64,000 nt of DNA from Coprococcus sp. (GCA_017624085.1 JAGANU010000001.1:42388-106387), one strand, 5' to 3'. Positions 24,979 to 35,889 are shown, counted from the first letter of the stretch. The notes: generated by a model not told the origin, from the sequence alone. Program-made: numbers and translations.

Positions 24979-27900
24979 CTAATATTTCTTATAAACTGCT
25001 GTCTTAGGCGCACTGGCCTTTACGATAGCTTTCTTATAAGCTGTATACTTTGTTTTTGGAAGTGAGAATGTCGCAGTCTTATATACACCATAGAATGCCT
25101 TGCTTCCAATTGTCTTTACACGTTTACCAAGCTTTATCGACTTAAGCTGTGAGCATCCGTAGAATGCTGCACTGCCGATTTTTGTTACATTATTTCCAAT
25201 CACAATAGATGTAATTGTCTTACAGCCATAGAATGCATAGCTTCCAATTGACTTCACGTATGCTCCAAGAGCTGCCTTCTTAAGAATCTTACAGCCGTAG
25301 AACGCATAGTTTCCAATTGTAGTAAGCTTTGCAGGGAAGTTAATGGTAGTAAGCTTGTAACACTTCATAAATGCCTTTGAGCCAATTACCGTAACATACT
25401 TGCCAAGAGCTACTGTCTGAAGACTTGTACATCCTCCAAATGCATTTGTACCTATAGTCTTAACATATCCGCCTGCCGTAAACTTCTTAAGGTAAATATA
25501 GCCTGCAAATGCATTGTTTCCAATTGCTGTAACCTTAAAGCTTACGCCACCAATCTTAACGGTTGCACTCACTGTAGCACTTGTATATGTCTTTGTTTTC
25601 TTGGTCTTTGTAGTTCCAACAAGTGTTGCTGTACCTGTTCCATTTGAAGCATTGTTTGTTACCTTGTACTTGTATACAACTCCTGTTTTAGCCTGCTTTA
25701 CAGAGTATACTTTTGTCTTAGATGCCTTGATTGCAAATGACTTAGTAATACTTCCTCTGTATCTTCCCTTACCAGTAATGGTAACCTTGGCAGTTCCAAT
25801 CTTTACATTATTTGCATAGGTTACTGTGTAATCTATACCATTCTTAAGAACTGTAGTACCTCTTGTAAGCTTTAATCCTGTAAGAGTTACTGCTTTACCT
25901 GTGTAAGCCTTGGTTACAACGCCTGAAACCTTTATACCGTATGTGGAATTAGAAATATCCATACCAAGTGCAGGAACTGATACATTCTTTCTATATCCAC
26001 AGACCTTACATACTGCAGTCTTCACGCCTGTCTTAGTATCTGTAGGTGCCTTAGTAAGCTCATAATCACCAAATTCATGAACAGCCTTCTCAATTATATC
26101 GCCGCACTCACACTCATACCAGTGATATGCAGAGCTGGTCTTGTAGGCTGTGCCATAGTTATGAACATGAGCCTTCTTGATGCTTACCTTAACCTCGAAT
26201 ACTACGCCGTTAAATGCTCTGTTCCATCCAGGAACATCTGTCCAATCATAGTTCTTTGTATCAGTTGGAACGAAGCAGAGCTTATATGTTGCACCATCCT
26301 CAATCTCTGTCTGACGGTCTGTGTACCACATATACTTTCCGGTTACTATAGGGTCGATAATCACATCACCGAGAACCTGTGCTTCCTCAGCACATTCAAC
26401 CTCTGTTAGGCCTTCCTTAAATGTTGCTTTCTTCTTTCCAACCTTTACAACAATCTTAATTCCGGAAACTCTCTCATAAAGCTCTTCCTCTGTAGGAATA
26501 AATGTGGCAGTGAATGTGCTTTCACCTGCTTCTCCTACATCCTGATCCGGCTCTTCCCATTCAAATGTTCCATTCTCCGCTGCCGGTATTACTACACTGC
26601 TAAGCTTATCACCGTAGGTAGCTGTAATATCCTCTTCCGGAAGTGTGTATGTAGGAATCTGCTTCTGTACATATACAGGAATCTTTATTGCAATCCGTAC
26701 ACCGGACTCAGTCTCCTCATATGTACCCTCTTCTGCGCTGATCTTACTCCAATCATAATTTGCAGTATCATTTGGAATAAAGTATGCATCATATGAAGCG
26801 GTTGTTCCAGCCTCACCTACGAGAATTTCTCCATCCTTCCACTGATATGTTCCATATGAATGATCTGAAATTACTACATCTGAAAGCTTCCATCCTGCAA
26901 AGGCCTTTCTTGTTGAAGGAATCGGAAGTGTTCTTACACCCTTCTCAATCTTGTCAAATGTAAGTGTAAATAAAGCTATTGTCTGATTCTTACCTCTTAT
27001 ACGAAGCTTTACAGACTGAGCTACATCTGATGCCTTCGTTGGTGTTCCGTAAATCTTTCCATTCTTAAGAACAAGTCCCTCCGGCAGAGCCTCACCTGTA
27101 GCAAGTGAGTAAGCTACATATCCATTCTCAACCTCCTCATCTCCAATGATTTCTACTGTTGTGAGATCATAAAGTGGCAGGTAAGCAGTTGTTGCTACAC
27201 CAACTGTAGCGCTTACATTATCCTCTGTCTTCGCAAGAGTGATATCTGTAGCTTCCTTAACACTTATATTTACTGTAGCCTTTGTAGGTGCGCATGGCAT
27301 CTTTCCTACATATGTAACATTATCCGATGTAGTTGTTAATGTCTCTGTATCTCCGTATACAACAGAAGAAATTTCCATGCCATCTACAAGAGTTCCTTCT
27401 ATAGCAATATCAAACTCAGCATTGCCTTTTACGTATATGTTATTGTCTCCCTCAACACCTGAGGTCTTGTAGTATGAAGTATTGATTGATGTAATGCTTA
27501 TCTTAGCATCTTCATCCTTAAAGCAATATGCAGGATAATCAACTGTAAGTGCATGATACATAGTGCCGTAATTATTAAGTGTATACTGCATACTTGGTAC
27601 TGTGGTTGTAAGTATGATAACAGAGCCCATAGAGGTTGTCCTGTATATCTGTTTCATCTCACCATAGTTTACAAATGTACCGCTGCCATAGAATCTGGCA
27701 AATGTAAACGTTGCATCTTCATTGTTAATAAACTTATAGCCTGCCCCGATATTTACGTAGCTGGATCCAGACTGTTCAAACACTCCATTATTGCAAGCAT
27801 CTGCATTTAGGACAAGGCTGCTGGTCAGTTTCCACGTTCCGTTGTTCACAAAATCTGCAGACACTGTACCGGAATACAGCATCTCAAGTGTACCATTATT

Positions 27901-30900
27901 TGTAAACTTTCCGGCTATTGTAGACGCCTTATTACTTCTTACTGTTATTCCTTCCTTGAGTGTAACATTTGAATCTACAAGTGTATAAAAGTTTCCGGTT
28001 GTTATATCCTCGTCAATCTCATATGTTCCGCCGATTGTAACCTTATTTACTGTGTATGCATAAAGCGAATTATTAAGGTTTACCTGATAGCTGCTTGACA
28101 TATATGACATTGAGTTATTTGGTGATTCGTTAACATCTGAGTATCGGATGTTGTCCACATTACAGGAAGCTGCAAGGTAGTATACACCTGAGGTTTGCCC
28201 CTCTTCTCCTGCAACAACATTGATATTCTTGTATGTGTGAGAATATGAGCCTCCATATACAAGAGCCCTGTATGATTCCACGCCCTGGGTTGAGCCCATA
28301 TATCCCTTCTTAAAGTTAACGTTTATGTCGCCATTAACCGGGGTATTGTTTACAATGTTATTCTCGTATCTAAGCTGCCAGTCACCATTTATCTCACAGT
28401 TAACATCACCTTCAACGGTTGACAGATACAGTCCATAACATCTTGAATATCCATACCAGCCGGATGTACCCTGTGCAAATGAATATCCTTCTGATGCACC
28501 GATCCTGATATTTGCATTGCCTGTGATTGTACAATTATTAGCAAAATACATCACCTGTCTGTATGATGAACTGTTGTTTGTTGAATACATCTGTGCCTTG
28601 TCGCCAAATGTATAATTAAATGTTCCGATTGTAGATGTATCAGCTCCTGTTACAAGCTGCTTAATTCTACCTCCTGTAATATTTACATTCAGTGTTGCAA
28701 CATCTGCCTTATAAGCACCATAAAGTCCATAGTTAAGGAAGCCTTTATCCATGTTTATTGTTACGGTACCCTTTACAACAGCTCTGTCAGTAGTTGAATA
28801 AGCAGTATTGTATGCAGCGCCATATATTCTACCGAGTGTAGCACCATGGTTTGTAATAGAAATATCTCCCTCGTAGGCAGTCTCTGTGTCTGTGTAACCA
28901 AAGATGTCACAGGCAGAAAGATTGTAGGATGTCTCTCCATCAATCCTAAGTGCCTTATTGTTATCTGCTATTCCGTCATGATCTGCATCCGGATAAATAG
29001 AAGAAAGGCTTGAATCGGAAGGATCCGGAAGAAGCACTACTGACTGGCCCTTCAAATCCACTTTTTTAATTGTTGCATCCGTTATAAATTCATTAATATC
29101 GACAAGCTTTGTACCAGAAGGCTTAACAACGATGTCAAGTGAAAGTTCTGCCTCTGTGCCATTTTTTCCGGTAACAATAAATGTTGTATTGTACGTTCCT
29201 TCTTCCCCCTCAGGTACAGTTCCAATAACCTTTCCGTTAAGAAGTGAAAGCCCTGACGGAAGACTTGCGCCTGTCTTCACTCTGAAAGTCTTTGGTGTTC
29301 CATATGCATCCGATGTATCATTTGATACAACAACGCCATAAAGATCATATATCGGCTCACTTACCGTATACTCTGTTCCGGCCAAAATAACAGGATCCGC
29401 ATATTGCTTTGTAAGCTCAATCTGATCTGGGATATAATCAACAGTAGCCTTCAGCACCTTCTGGTCTGTCGGAACGATTGCCTGTCCAGCCTCTCCTATT
29501 ACAGGTTCATGACCCTCAGATGTAACATATGCCGTATAACCAGGAATGGTAGTATAGCTTATTGTTGCAGTACTATTTCCTCGTACATAACGTACATTTT
29601 CATAAGTAACTGTGTCATATGTACTGTATATTGCACCACTGGTATCCTTCTTGTTTGTTGTTACCTCACCGGCAAAGTATAGACCATTCCACTCTGCATA
29701 ATCAATTCCTTCAGCTATATCCCCTATAACAACCCATCTACCCTGGTTGCTAAACTTATCCTGTGGGCAGTTTAATGTACCCTTTTGATATACATATACT
29801 GATGAATTGCCAATATATACCTCATCAACCTCAAGCTTTGCACCCTCATTAACTGTAATATCTGCATATGAGTATGGCATATAAAGATATGATATCTTGC
29901 TGTCTCCCTGGAGTACAGTTTTACCATATGCAGCAGACATGAGCTTTGCCGTCTTAACGCCAGCTTCAAATGTAGCATTTGCGTGGTTTTCAATGGAAAG
30001 ATTACCTGTTAATTCTACCGGTTTCTTGAACACTGCATTTACAGAATTATACACATCAAGAGAAATACCACTTATCGAATCATAACATGTATAATCTCCG
30101 TAAACTGTCATATTTCCTGAGTAGTCTGCCAGATATCCTGTAAACTTGTCTGTGGAGCTGCTGTAAATAGGCGCTCTGCTTGAAGTGCAAATACCATCAG
30201 CAACCTTATACATCATCCATCCTGTTAATGATGAATTTCTAAGTCCATGTATTTGCTCTGCCGTACCGCCCTGAGCGTCAATAACAATGCCATGACCTTC
30301 TGAGTAGCTGATTGTTGAATCAAGAGCTCCATATATACTCTTTACCTTTCCGCCAAGCATTGTAATGTTAATCGGCTTTGTAAGCTCCATATTGTATGCG
30401 CCGATTATCTCATAATCTGAAAGATCCCCAATATAAAGCGGAGTATCGCTATCTGCTTTACCATCTCTGTTCTCATCAAGGAATACTCTTGTCTGTACAG
30501 AAGCCTCAGAAGTATCCTCCGCTGCAGTATCCTCTGCCTCTGTAGCCTCTTCTGTCACCTCAGCTGCATCGATTACAACCGGAGTTCCATAAAGATTAAT
30601 TGTCTTTGCTTCCTCGTCTACTACTATTCTGTTATCCTGATTATTCTGTGCCTTCTGCTCATCAGATACGATAACATTTAATGTAAGTGTTGCCTGTGTA
30701 TCATTCTTTCCTGTTACATATACAAGAACCTTCTTGCCGGTCTCATACTTTGTTGTAGGTGTTCCGACAATTAGACCATTCTCAAGAATTAAACCTTCAG
30801 GAAGACTGAAGTCCTCATCTACCGCATATGTAACTTCTCCTTCAAGACCATCATTTGCAATTGCCACATCCCTTAAGCTATAGAGTGGCTCCTGGGCTGT

Positions 30901-33846
30901 ATACTCCTTGCCAACTACTGCACATGGGTCTGAAACTGTCTTTGCAAGTACAATCTGCTGACCGTGTGTCACAACTGTAACAACAACAGGATCAGCAGGC
31001 ATCTCAAATGAATATTTTCCATTCTCATCAAGGGCAAGCTCATTGTCTGCCTTGTCTGACTCACCCTTGAATGTAATCCTGTCAAATACATAGCCCTTCT
31101 TAACTGTAGGCTCAAATGTAATCTTATTTCCTACCTGACCATATGTTGTTTCAGTATCATAATAATTGGACCATATTCCGTTTGTCTTCGGATTTATTGC
31201 CTTAGCTGTATATACAAGCTTTGCCGGATAATTTACCCAAAGCTTTGACGTATAGTCTGAATCACTATAGGTACCGCCCTTAATGTATGTACCGCCCTTA
31301 TATCCGCTTTCAAATGTATCAATTACACCTACAATTGTACCCTTGTTATATACTGAACCTGAGGTGGAAATCAAAATACCATTTTTTCCGGTAACTGTAA
31401 CTCCTTCATTTACAATTACATTGCCTCCTGCTGAATACGTGTTATATGAATTACCGTTATTTATCTCTGTGTAATCGCCAAAGAATATTTTGTCTGCAGT
31501 AATATCCTTGTCGATCACCATTGAACCGCCGAGATATAAATCATTACCCTTTGTAAGTACTGTAGGCCCATTATCGCTGTATCCGAGACTAAACAGCTTT
31601 TTTTCCGGGAATACGCAATCATCACTTACTGTAACAGTTGTCTCTCTGAGTTTTTTTCCGGCCACTCTAATTTCTGAATAAGGAGATTGTGAGAAATCTG
31701 TTCCGGTAATAGTAAACTCACCTTTACATGGTTTTGCATATTTTTCATTGTTATACTCATAGAATATATAGTTGGTATCATAATTACCTGTGGTAACGAA
31801 TTTACTATCTGCAAGAGTAGCTTTTACATTACCAAGAATGTTAGTTGTTGACCAGCCACCTGCAAGTACAATTGCTTTTCCAAATACATTCTTAACATTT
31901 ACAGTAACATCACCCATTATGTTCGAATAATCAAGTGAGTACAGTCTGTCCGAGCCTGCATTTGCGTAGTTTTCAATTATACTATTACCATCTGCATCTT
32001 TGATGGAATCAACATTTACATTTTCCATGGTAACATTCACATTACCATTTGCACATATTCCATACGCTCCATACAGACAAGAAGCAATAATATTCTTATA
32101 ATCAACAGTTACATTTCCGTTTACAGTAACATAATAAACACCATAGATATAGTTTGTTGAATATACATCGTGAATCTTCACATTTACATCGCCGGTCTGT
32201 TCTCCCTCCGGCATATCATTCATTCTGTTTTCATATCCATAGAAATATCCACATTTACAATTAACAATGGATATGTCTACATCATATGGTGAAGCATAAT
32301 TATAGTTGTATATACCATATAGGGAATATGCTTCCACATTGCTGATATCTACCTTCATTGAGCCTAAGCCCTGTGCACCATATATACCGTATAAATAATT
32401 TGATGTGCCCTTAACATTTTTAATTGTAACTACATTATCAAACTCTCCCTCTTTTGTTGATGGAGTCTGTGTAGACGTTGTATAGTCAATACCATAAACA
32501 CTGCTCGTTGCAGTTACATTCTGTATATTGATATCAGCTTTTCCTTTATAGGTTCCACCATATATTCCATAAATATAGCTATATGACTTCTCGCCACCGA
32601 TAACGTCTATATCAACATCTCCATTTATTACACCACTATTTGAACCATAAACGCCGGTATTTTCTGAATTGTTATTCTGGCACAATAGCTTGAAATTACC
32701 CAACAATGTACCGCCATAATTTACGCCATATACATAGCTGTAAGTATTATCCTTGAGGCCGTCAACAGTCATATCCAGATTGCCATGAATAATACCGCCG
32801 TTCTGAACAGCATATATATTTGCTACCTGTGAATCTTTGACGGTTAGTGTAACATCCTTCTTCACCTTACTTGCATTATTTACCAGATATATACCACCTA
32901 ATTTTGCACCATTTACAGTACATACCACATTTCCGGCTACAGAATACTCCTTTGTAACATTCTCATCATCCACAGTAACATAATAACAACCATATGTAGT
33001 GGCATAAACATTTCCTGAAACGCCTTCATTCTGATTAAGGTTAATCGTTAAATCACCATCAATAGTAGAACTATGAAGGGCCTCAAGCTCAGAATAATAG
33101 TTTTTCTCTCCTACATTTACCGAAACTGAACCGGTCATGTATGAAACTGTGAGCAGATACAGCCCGCTGTTTACCCTTGCTGTACCTGTCATATCCACTG
33201 TCATGCTTCCTGAAATCTCAGAACTCAGCGAACCTCTGAATGTTCCCATACTGGATTCACCGCCAAGGTCAATATCAATATCTCCCGTAACCTTAGACTG
33301 GTATACCAGCTGCACAAGCCCCGCATGAGCCCCGGTAAGTGATCTAAATGTTACAGCTGCATCTTCTCCTGTAGAATGGAGTTCACCGCCGTATACAGCC
33401 ATAACTGTAGTCACATCAACACCATCTAATGTGATTGCTATTGAAGCTGTACTCTTTTGTTCGTACACACCATATATAGGTAATATCTGAAGGTCTGTCT
33501 TGCCTTCCACCTCATACATGGTTTCCCCTTCATCAACAATGCCATCCTGATCCAGATCGCCCCAAATGTTAATGAAAGACTGTTCATCTGTGGAATTCGG
33601 AGAACTCTTAATTATTACCGAATTTCCATTAAGATTGATTGCCTGAACTACCGGTTCATCACCCTTAGAATAGATATAGGTTACACCCTTACTCATATCT
33701 ACAGCCTCAAGCACTGTCTCATTCTCATTCTCAGTCTCAGTACCGGTTTCGGTTTCTTCTGCCCTGACTGTAAACGGCTGTGCTATGGCAAATCCCACGG
33801 CAAGTCCAAGTACCGCTAATTTACTTAGCAGCTTACTCTTTCTCAT
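24979..33846 (-). CDS. giant secreted modular surface protein with beta-helix, Ig-like and BspA-type leucine-rich repeats
   Basis: A 2955-residue secreted protein. A signal peptide ends near AQPFTVRA (residue 29). Three large modules follow, each made of a strand LNGNSVIIKSS / LYGTPVVIDAA / LKGQSVVLLPD, then a calcium-type loop (DLDQDGIVDEGE near residue 90, DENRDGKADSD near 1123, DADHDGIADNN near 1620), then long stretches of short glycine/asparagine/tyrosine-rich strands (GVYGSNSGVINGDVDIDV and many like it) that suggest a right-handed beta-helix, and a closing putative Ig domain of the He_PIG type (LPEGLILENGLIVGTPT and two cousins, near 1020, 1530 and 2250). After that come Ig/MBG-like repeats, a Cys-rich CEC...CKVC segment (about 2575-2615), an Ig-like domain and six LRR_5/BspA repeats (IGNYAFYGCK type, about 2755-2945). 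No LPXTG, SLH or transmembrane anchor is visible. A role in adhesion is inferred. Confidence 0.9.
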   Translation of the reverse strand: MRKSKLLSKLAVLGLAVGFAIAQPFTVRAEETETGTETENENETVLEAVDMSKGVTYIYSKGDEPVVQAINLNGNSVIIKSSPNSTDEQSFINIWGDLDQDGIVDEGETMYEVEGKTDLQILPIYGVYEQKSTASIAITLDGVDVTTVMAVYGGELHSTGEDAAVTFRSLTGAHAGLVQLVYQSKVTGDIDIDLGGESSMGTFRGSLSSEISGSMTVDMTGTARVNSGLYLLTVSYMTGSVSVNVGEKNYYSELEALHSSTIDGDLTINLNQNEGVSGNVYATTYGCYYVTVDDENVTKEYSVAGNVVCTVNGAKLGGIYLVNNASKVKKDVTLTVKDSQVANIYAVQNGGIIHGNLDMTVDGLKDNTYSYVYGVNYGGTLLGNFKLLCQNNNSENTGVYGSNSGVINGDVDIDVIGGEKSYSYIYGIYGGTYKGKADINIQNVTATSSVYGIDYTTSTQTPSTKEGEFDNVVTIKNVKGTSNYLYGIYGAQGLGSMKVDISNVEAYSLYGIYNYNYASPYDVDISIVNCKCGYFYGYENRMNDMPEGEQTGDVNVKIHDVYSTNYIYGVYYVTVNGNVTVDYKNIIASCLYGAYGICANGNVNVTMENVNVDSIKDADGNSIIENYANAGSDRLYSLDYSNIMGDVTVNVKNVFGKAIVLAGGWSTTNILGNVKATLADSKFVTTGNYDTNYIFYEYNNEKYAKPCKGEFTITGTDFSQSPYSEIRVAGKKLRETTVTVSDDCVFPEKKLFSLGYSDNGPTVLTKGNDLYLGGSMVIDKDITADKIFFGDYTEINNGNSYNTYSAGGNVIVNEGVTVTGKNGILISTSGSVYNKGTIVGVIDTFESGYKGGTYIKGGTYSDSDYTSKLWVNYPAKLVYTAKAINPKTNGIWSNYYDTETTYGQVGNKITFEPTVKKGYVFDRITFKGESDKADNELALDENGKYSFEMPADPVVVTVVTHGQQIVLAKTVSDPCAVVGKEYTAQEPLYSLRDVAIANDGLEGEVTYAVDEDFSLPEGLILENGLIVGTPTTKYETGKKVLVYVTGKNDTQATLTLNVIVSDEQKAQNNQDNRIVVDEEAKTINLYGTPVVIDAAEVTEEATEAEDTAAEDTSEASVQTRVFLDENRDGKADSDTPLYIGDLSDYEIIGAYNMELTKPINITMLGGKVKSIYGALDSTISYSEGHGIVIDAQGGTAEQIHGLRNSSLTGWMMYKVADGICTSSRAPIYSSSTDKFTGYLADYSGNMTVYGDYTCYDSISGISLDVYNSVNAVFKKPVELTGNLSIENHANATFEAGVKTAKLMSAAYGKTVLQGDSKISYLYMPYSYADITVNEGAKLEVDEVYIGNSSVYVYQKGTLNCPQDKFSNQGRWVVIGDIAEGIDYAEWNGLYFAGEVTTNKKDTSGAIYSTYDTVTYENVRYVRGNSTATISYTTIPGYTAYVTSEGHEPVIGEAGQAIVPTDQKVLKATVDYIPDQIELTKQYADPVILAGTEYTVSEPIYDLYGVVVSNDTSDAYGTPKTFRVKTGASLPSGLSLLNGKVIGTVPEGEEGTYNTTFIVTGKNGTEAELSLDIVVKPSGTKLVDINEFITDATIKKVDLKGQSVVLLPDPSDSSLSSIYPDADHDGIADNNKALRIDGETSYNLSACDIFGYTDTETAYEGDISITNHGATLGRIYGAAYNTAYSTTDRAVVKGTVTINMDKGFLNYGLYGAYKADVATLNVNITGGRIKQLVTGADTSTIGTFNYTFGDKAQMYSTNNSSSYRQVMYFANNCTITGNANIRIGASEGYSFAQGTSGWYGYSRCYGLYLSTVEGDVNCEINGDWQLRYENNIVNNTPVNGDINVNFKKGYMGSTQGVESYRALVYGGSYSHTYKNINVVAGEEGQTSGVYYLAASCNVDNIRYSDVNESPNNSMSYMSSSYQVNLNNSLYAYTVNKVTIGGTYEIDEDITTGNFYTLVDSNVTLKEGITVRSNKASTIAGKFTNNGTLEMLYSGTVSADFVNNGTWKLTSSLVLNADACNNGVFEQSGSSYVNIGAGYKFINNEDATFTFARFYGSGTFVNYGEMKQIYRTTSMGSVIILTTTVPSMQYTLNNYGTMYHALTVDYPAYCFKDEDAKISITSINTSYYKTSGVEGDNNIYVKGNAEFDIAIEGTLVDGMEISSVVYGDTETLTTTSDNVTYVGKMPCAPTKATVNISVKEATDITLAKTEDNVSATVGVATTAYLPLYDLTTVEIIGDEEVENGYVAYSLATGEALPEGLVLKNGKIYGTPTKASDVAQSVKLRIRGKNQTIALFTLTFDKIEKGVRTLPIPSTRKAFAGWKLSDVVISDHSYGTYQWKDGEILVGEAGTTASYDAYFIPNDTANYDWSKISAEEGTYEETESGVRIAIKIPVYVQKQIPTYTLPEEDITATYGDKLSSVVIPAAENGTFEWEEPDQDVGEAGESTFTATFIPTEEELYERVSGIKIVVKVGKKKATFKEGLTEVECAEEAQVLGDVIIDPIVTGKYMWYTDRQTEIEDGATYKLCFVPTDTKNYDWTDVPGWNRAFNGVVFEVKVSIKKAHVHNYGTAYKTSSAYHWYECECGDIIEKAVHEFGDYELTKAPTDTKTGVKTAVCKVCGYRKNVSVPALGMDISNSTYGIKVSGVVTKAYTGKAVTLTGLKLTRGTTVLKNGIDYTVTYANNVKIGTAKVTITGKGRYRGSITKSFAIKASKTKVYSVKQAKTGVVYKYKVTNNASNGTGTATLVGTTKTKKTKTYTSATVSATVKIGGVSFKVTAIGNNAFAGYIYLKKFTAGGYVKTIGTNAFGGCTSLQTVALGKYVTVIGSKAFMKCYKLTTINFPAKLTTIGNYAFYGCKILKKAALGAYVKSIGSYAFYGCKTITSIVIGNNVTKIGSAAFYGCSQLKSIKLGKRVKTIGSKAFYGVYKTATFSLPKTKYTAYKKAIVKASAPKTAVYKKY

Positions 33847-33997
33847 CGTTTTTCCTCCCTTTCTTTATTATATTATCCTTAAGTCACACAATGAAAACTC
33901 ATTTAGTGCACAGTTACATACCCACATTTTATCATAGTAAATCTTTTTATACTACCCACAAAATTGCTATACGCTTTTTGTGCATTTTGCACACAAA

Positions 33998-34019
33998 GAG
34001 CGCATCAAAAGATGCGCTC
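33998..34019 (-). terminator. hairpin terminator after the EAL gene
   Basis: Perfect 9-bp arms (33998-34006 and 34011-34019), AAAA loop, 10 bases after the EAL stop codon; only TTTGTGTG follows on the minus strand, so the T-run is weak. The 150 bases beyond it to 33847 form the promoter region of the giant protein gene. Confidence 0.7.
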
Positions 34020-34028
34020 TAATCGTTT

Positions 34029-35678
34029 TTAATACATATACTTATTGCAAAACTCATCTGCCGGCATAGGCTTTGCATAGTAAAAGCCCTGTGCCATATT
34101 ACACCCGCAGTTTTCAAGAAATTCAGCCTGTTCCTTAGTCTCCACACCTTCGGCAACCATATCAAGACCTATTTCCTTTGTCATCTTAATCGTGTGTTCA
34201 ACGATCTTCTGTCCTCTGTCGGAGCCAATGAAATCATTGAGGAATATTCTGTCCATCTTAATAATATCAAACTGCGTATTCTTAAGTGTATTGAGAGATG
34301 AATATCCGGAACCGAAATCATCCATGAGAAGAACATATCCCTTCTCCTTTAATTCCTTCATGCGCTCTGCTATTCCTGCCTCATCAACAGTCTCCGTAAT
34401 CTCAATCTCGAGATACTTCTTTGGAATATTGTATGTACCAACAAGATTGTCCAAAGCTGTGATAAACTTGTCATCAGCAAGATGTCTTCTTGACACATTC
34501 ACCGATATGGGAAGTGGGTCAATCCCCATGTCGATCCACGTTCTTATCTGCTTGCACGCCTGTTCCCATATATATCTGTCCATCTTTATGATAAATCCAT
34601 TCTTCTCAAATACCGGGACAAAATCATTTGGTGGAACTATGCCATGTCCCGGCATAATCCATCTTACAAGAGCCTCAGCACCTATCACCTTACCGTCTGC
34701 AATATTGCACTTTGGCTGAAGGTACATCACAAATTCTCCATTCCTCAGAGCCTTGTTCATATTATCCTCAATGAACTTACTCGTTGAAATATTCTTCTTC
34801 AAATCTGTTCTGTAGAATGCCACATTCTGCAACGCACTAGTCTTAATACTCTGTCTGGCCATTGCAGCAGCATCACCATACTGTCTAAGACCACCGGTAA
34901 GGTCCCCGATATAGCACACTCCAAACACCAGCCTGTACTTCATATCATCGTGTCCGGTAAGTGTTTCGTTGAGCATATCTATATAATCCAAAAGCTGTTC
35001 CTCACTCTCGTACGGAGTAATAATCATAAATACATCCGCTGACAATCTGCTGTAGGTCTGAAATCTGTTACATATTACCTTAAGGGTATCAATAAAGAAG
35101 TTAAGCAGCTCTGTTGCCTTCTTCTCTCCATAATCCGATATAACCATTTTAAACTTTGCAACATCAAACTGTACAACCGCAAACTTCTTGTCCGGATTGT
35201 CATTGATAATTTCCACCGCCTGTTTCTGTATAAGCATGGGATCCCTGTCTGAGGTAAATGTATGGGCTATACGGATTCTGTGGATCTCCTCGACATCCAG
35301 CTCATCTGTCATCAGGAATATACGTGCAATCCTCCCCTCTTCTCTCTCAAGCCAACAATGAACATTTTGATATATGTAGTTACCTGACTGAGAAAGAAGT
35401 CTTACTGCAATTACCACCTTCTGTTCATCATCTGTTATGGTGCTTGCCTCATCTTTTATAGCTGCTTCAATCTGATCTACAAATATGTTAAATGTGGCAA
35501 TATCATCCTCATGAACCCACTGGGAGATCGCATTAAGACTGAGCTCATCAAGCTCAGCATCCTTAAGCACTGAACTATGCTCTGTCGCGGTAATCCATCC
35601 ATTTTCCTTCTCCCAAAGCATTATTAACGTATCTTCTCTGGCTGTGATATATCCGAACATTTTTTTCATCACTTCCAT
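34029..35678 (-). CDS. cyclic-di-GMP phosphodiesterase: PAS-like, degenerate GGDEF, EAL
   Basis: A 549-residue cytoplasmic signalling protein. The first 130 residues resemble a PAS sensor (residue YIYQNVHCWLEREEGRIARI as its last strands). The middle is a GGDEF fold in which the catalytic loop reads RLSADVFMI, so cyclase activity is lost. The C-terminal EAL domain keeps its active-site residues: GAEALVRW, SVNVSRRHL, EIEITET, LMDDFGSGYSSL, IIKMDR and AEGVETKEQA, so hydrolysis of c-di-GMP is expected. I place the start at ATG 35678, 7 bases from GAGG, because the promoter at 35738-35766 would make the ATG at 35726 nearly leaderless. Confidence 0.92.
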   Translation of the reverse strand: MEVMKKMFGYITAREDTLIMLWEKENGWITATEHSSVLKDAELDELSLNAISQWVHEDDIATFNIFVDQIEAAIKDEASTITDDEQKVVIAVRLLSQSGNYIYQNVHCWLEREEGRIARIFLMTDELDVEEIHRIRIAHTFTSDRDPMLIQKQAVEIINDNPDKKFAVVQFDVAKFKMVISDYGEKKATELLNFFIDTLKVICNRFQTYSRLSADVFMIITPYESEEQLLDYIDMLNETLTGHDDMKYRLVFGVCYIGDLTGGLRQYGDAAAMARQSIKTSALQNVAFYRTDLKKNISTSKFIEDNMNKALRNGEFVMYLQPKCNIADGKVIGAEALVRWIMPGHGIVPPNDFVPVFEKNGFIIKMDRYIWEQACKQIRTWIDMGIDPLPISVNVSRRHLADDKFITALDNLVGTYNIPKKYLEIEITETVDEAGIAERMKELKEKGYVLLMDDFGSGYSSLNTLKNTQFDIIKMDRIFLNDFIGSDRGQKIVEHTIKMTKEIGLDMVAEGVETKEQAEFLENCGCNMAQGFYYAKPMPADEFCNKYMY

Positions 35679-35737
35679 TGCAGCACCTCGCTCTCCAACA
35701 AAATAATTCATTGTATGTTGCCCCATATATATGATTG

Positions 35738-35766
35738 ATTATATCATTAATTGTAGCTAGTTACAA
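35738..35766 (-). promoter_or_regulatory. promoter of the EAL gene
   Basis: On the minus strand TTGTAA (35766-35761), 17-base spacer, TATAAT (35743-35738). Transcription would start about 50 bases before the chosen EAL start codon. Confidence 0.75.
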
Positions 35767-35791
35767 TGTTTTGGTGCCAAGAGGGGCATAA

Positions 35792-35827
35792 TCATATACC
35801 TCTTAATCTTACTGTTACGTCTCCCAT
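35792..35827 (-). CDS. putative 11-residue peptide ORF (MGDVTVRLRGI)
   Basis: A short frame, ATG to TGA, encoding MGDVTVRLRGI. It has a perfect AGGAGG at 35837-35842, 9 bases upstream, better than the site of the EAL gene that follows on the same strand. Just upstream is an AT-rich stretch and a row of direct repeats (35890-35959). Whether the peptide is made, or the AGGAGG belongs to a decayed longer gene, cannot be told. It may be a leader peptide for the EAL gene or a separate small transcript. Confidence 0.35.
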   Translation of the reverse strand: MGDVTVRLRGI

Positions 35828-35889
35828 AATGTGTTACCTCCTAATTATTTTAAATAAAATATGGGATAAACCATTGGGATAATTTTTTT

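Noticed and set aside
28000..33500. Repeated short words in the giant gene as a possible CRISPR array
   Set aside because: The repeats are degenerate, codon-phased and continuous in one long open frame; there are no uniform spacers.
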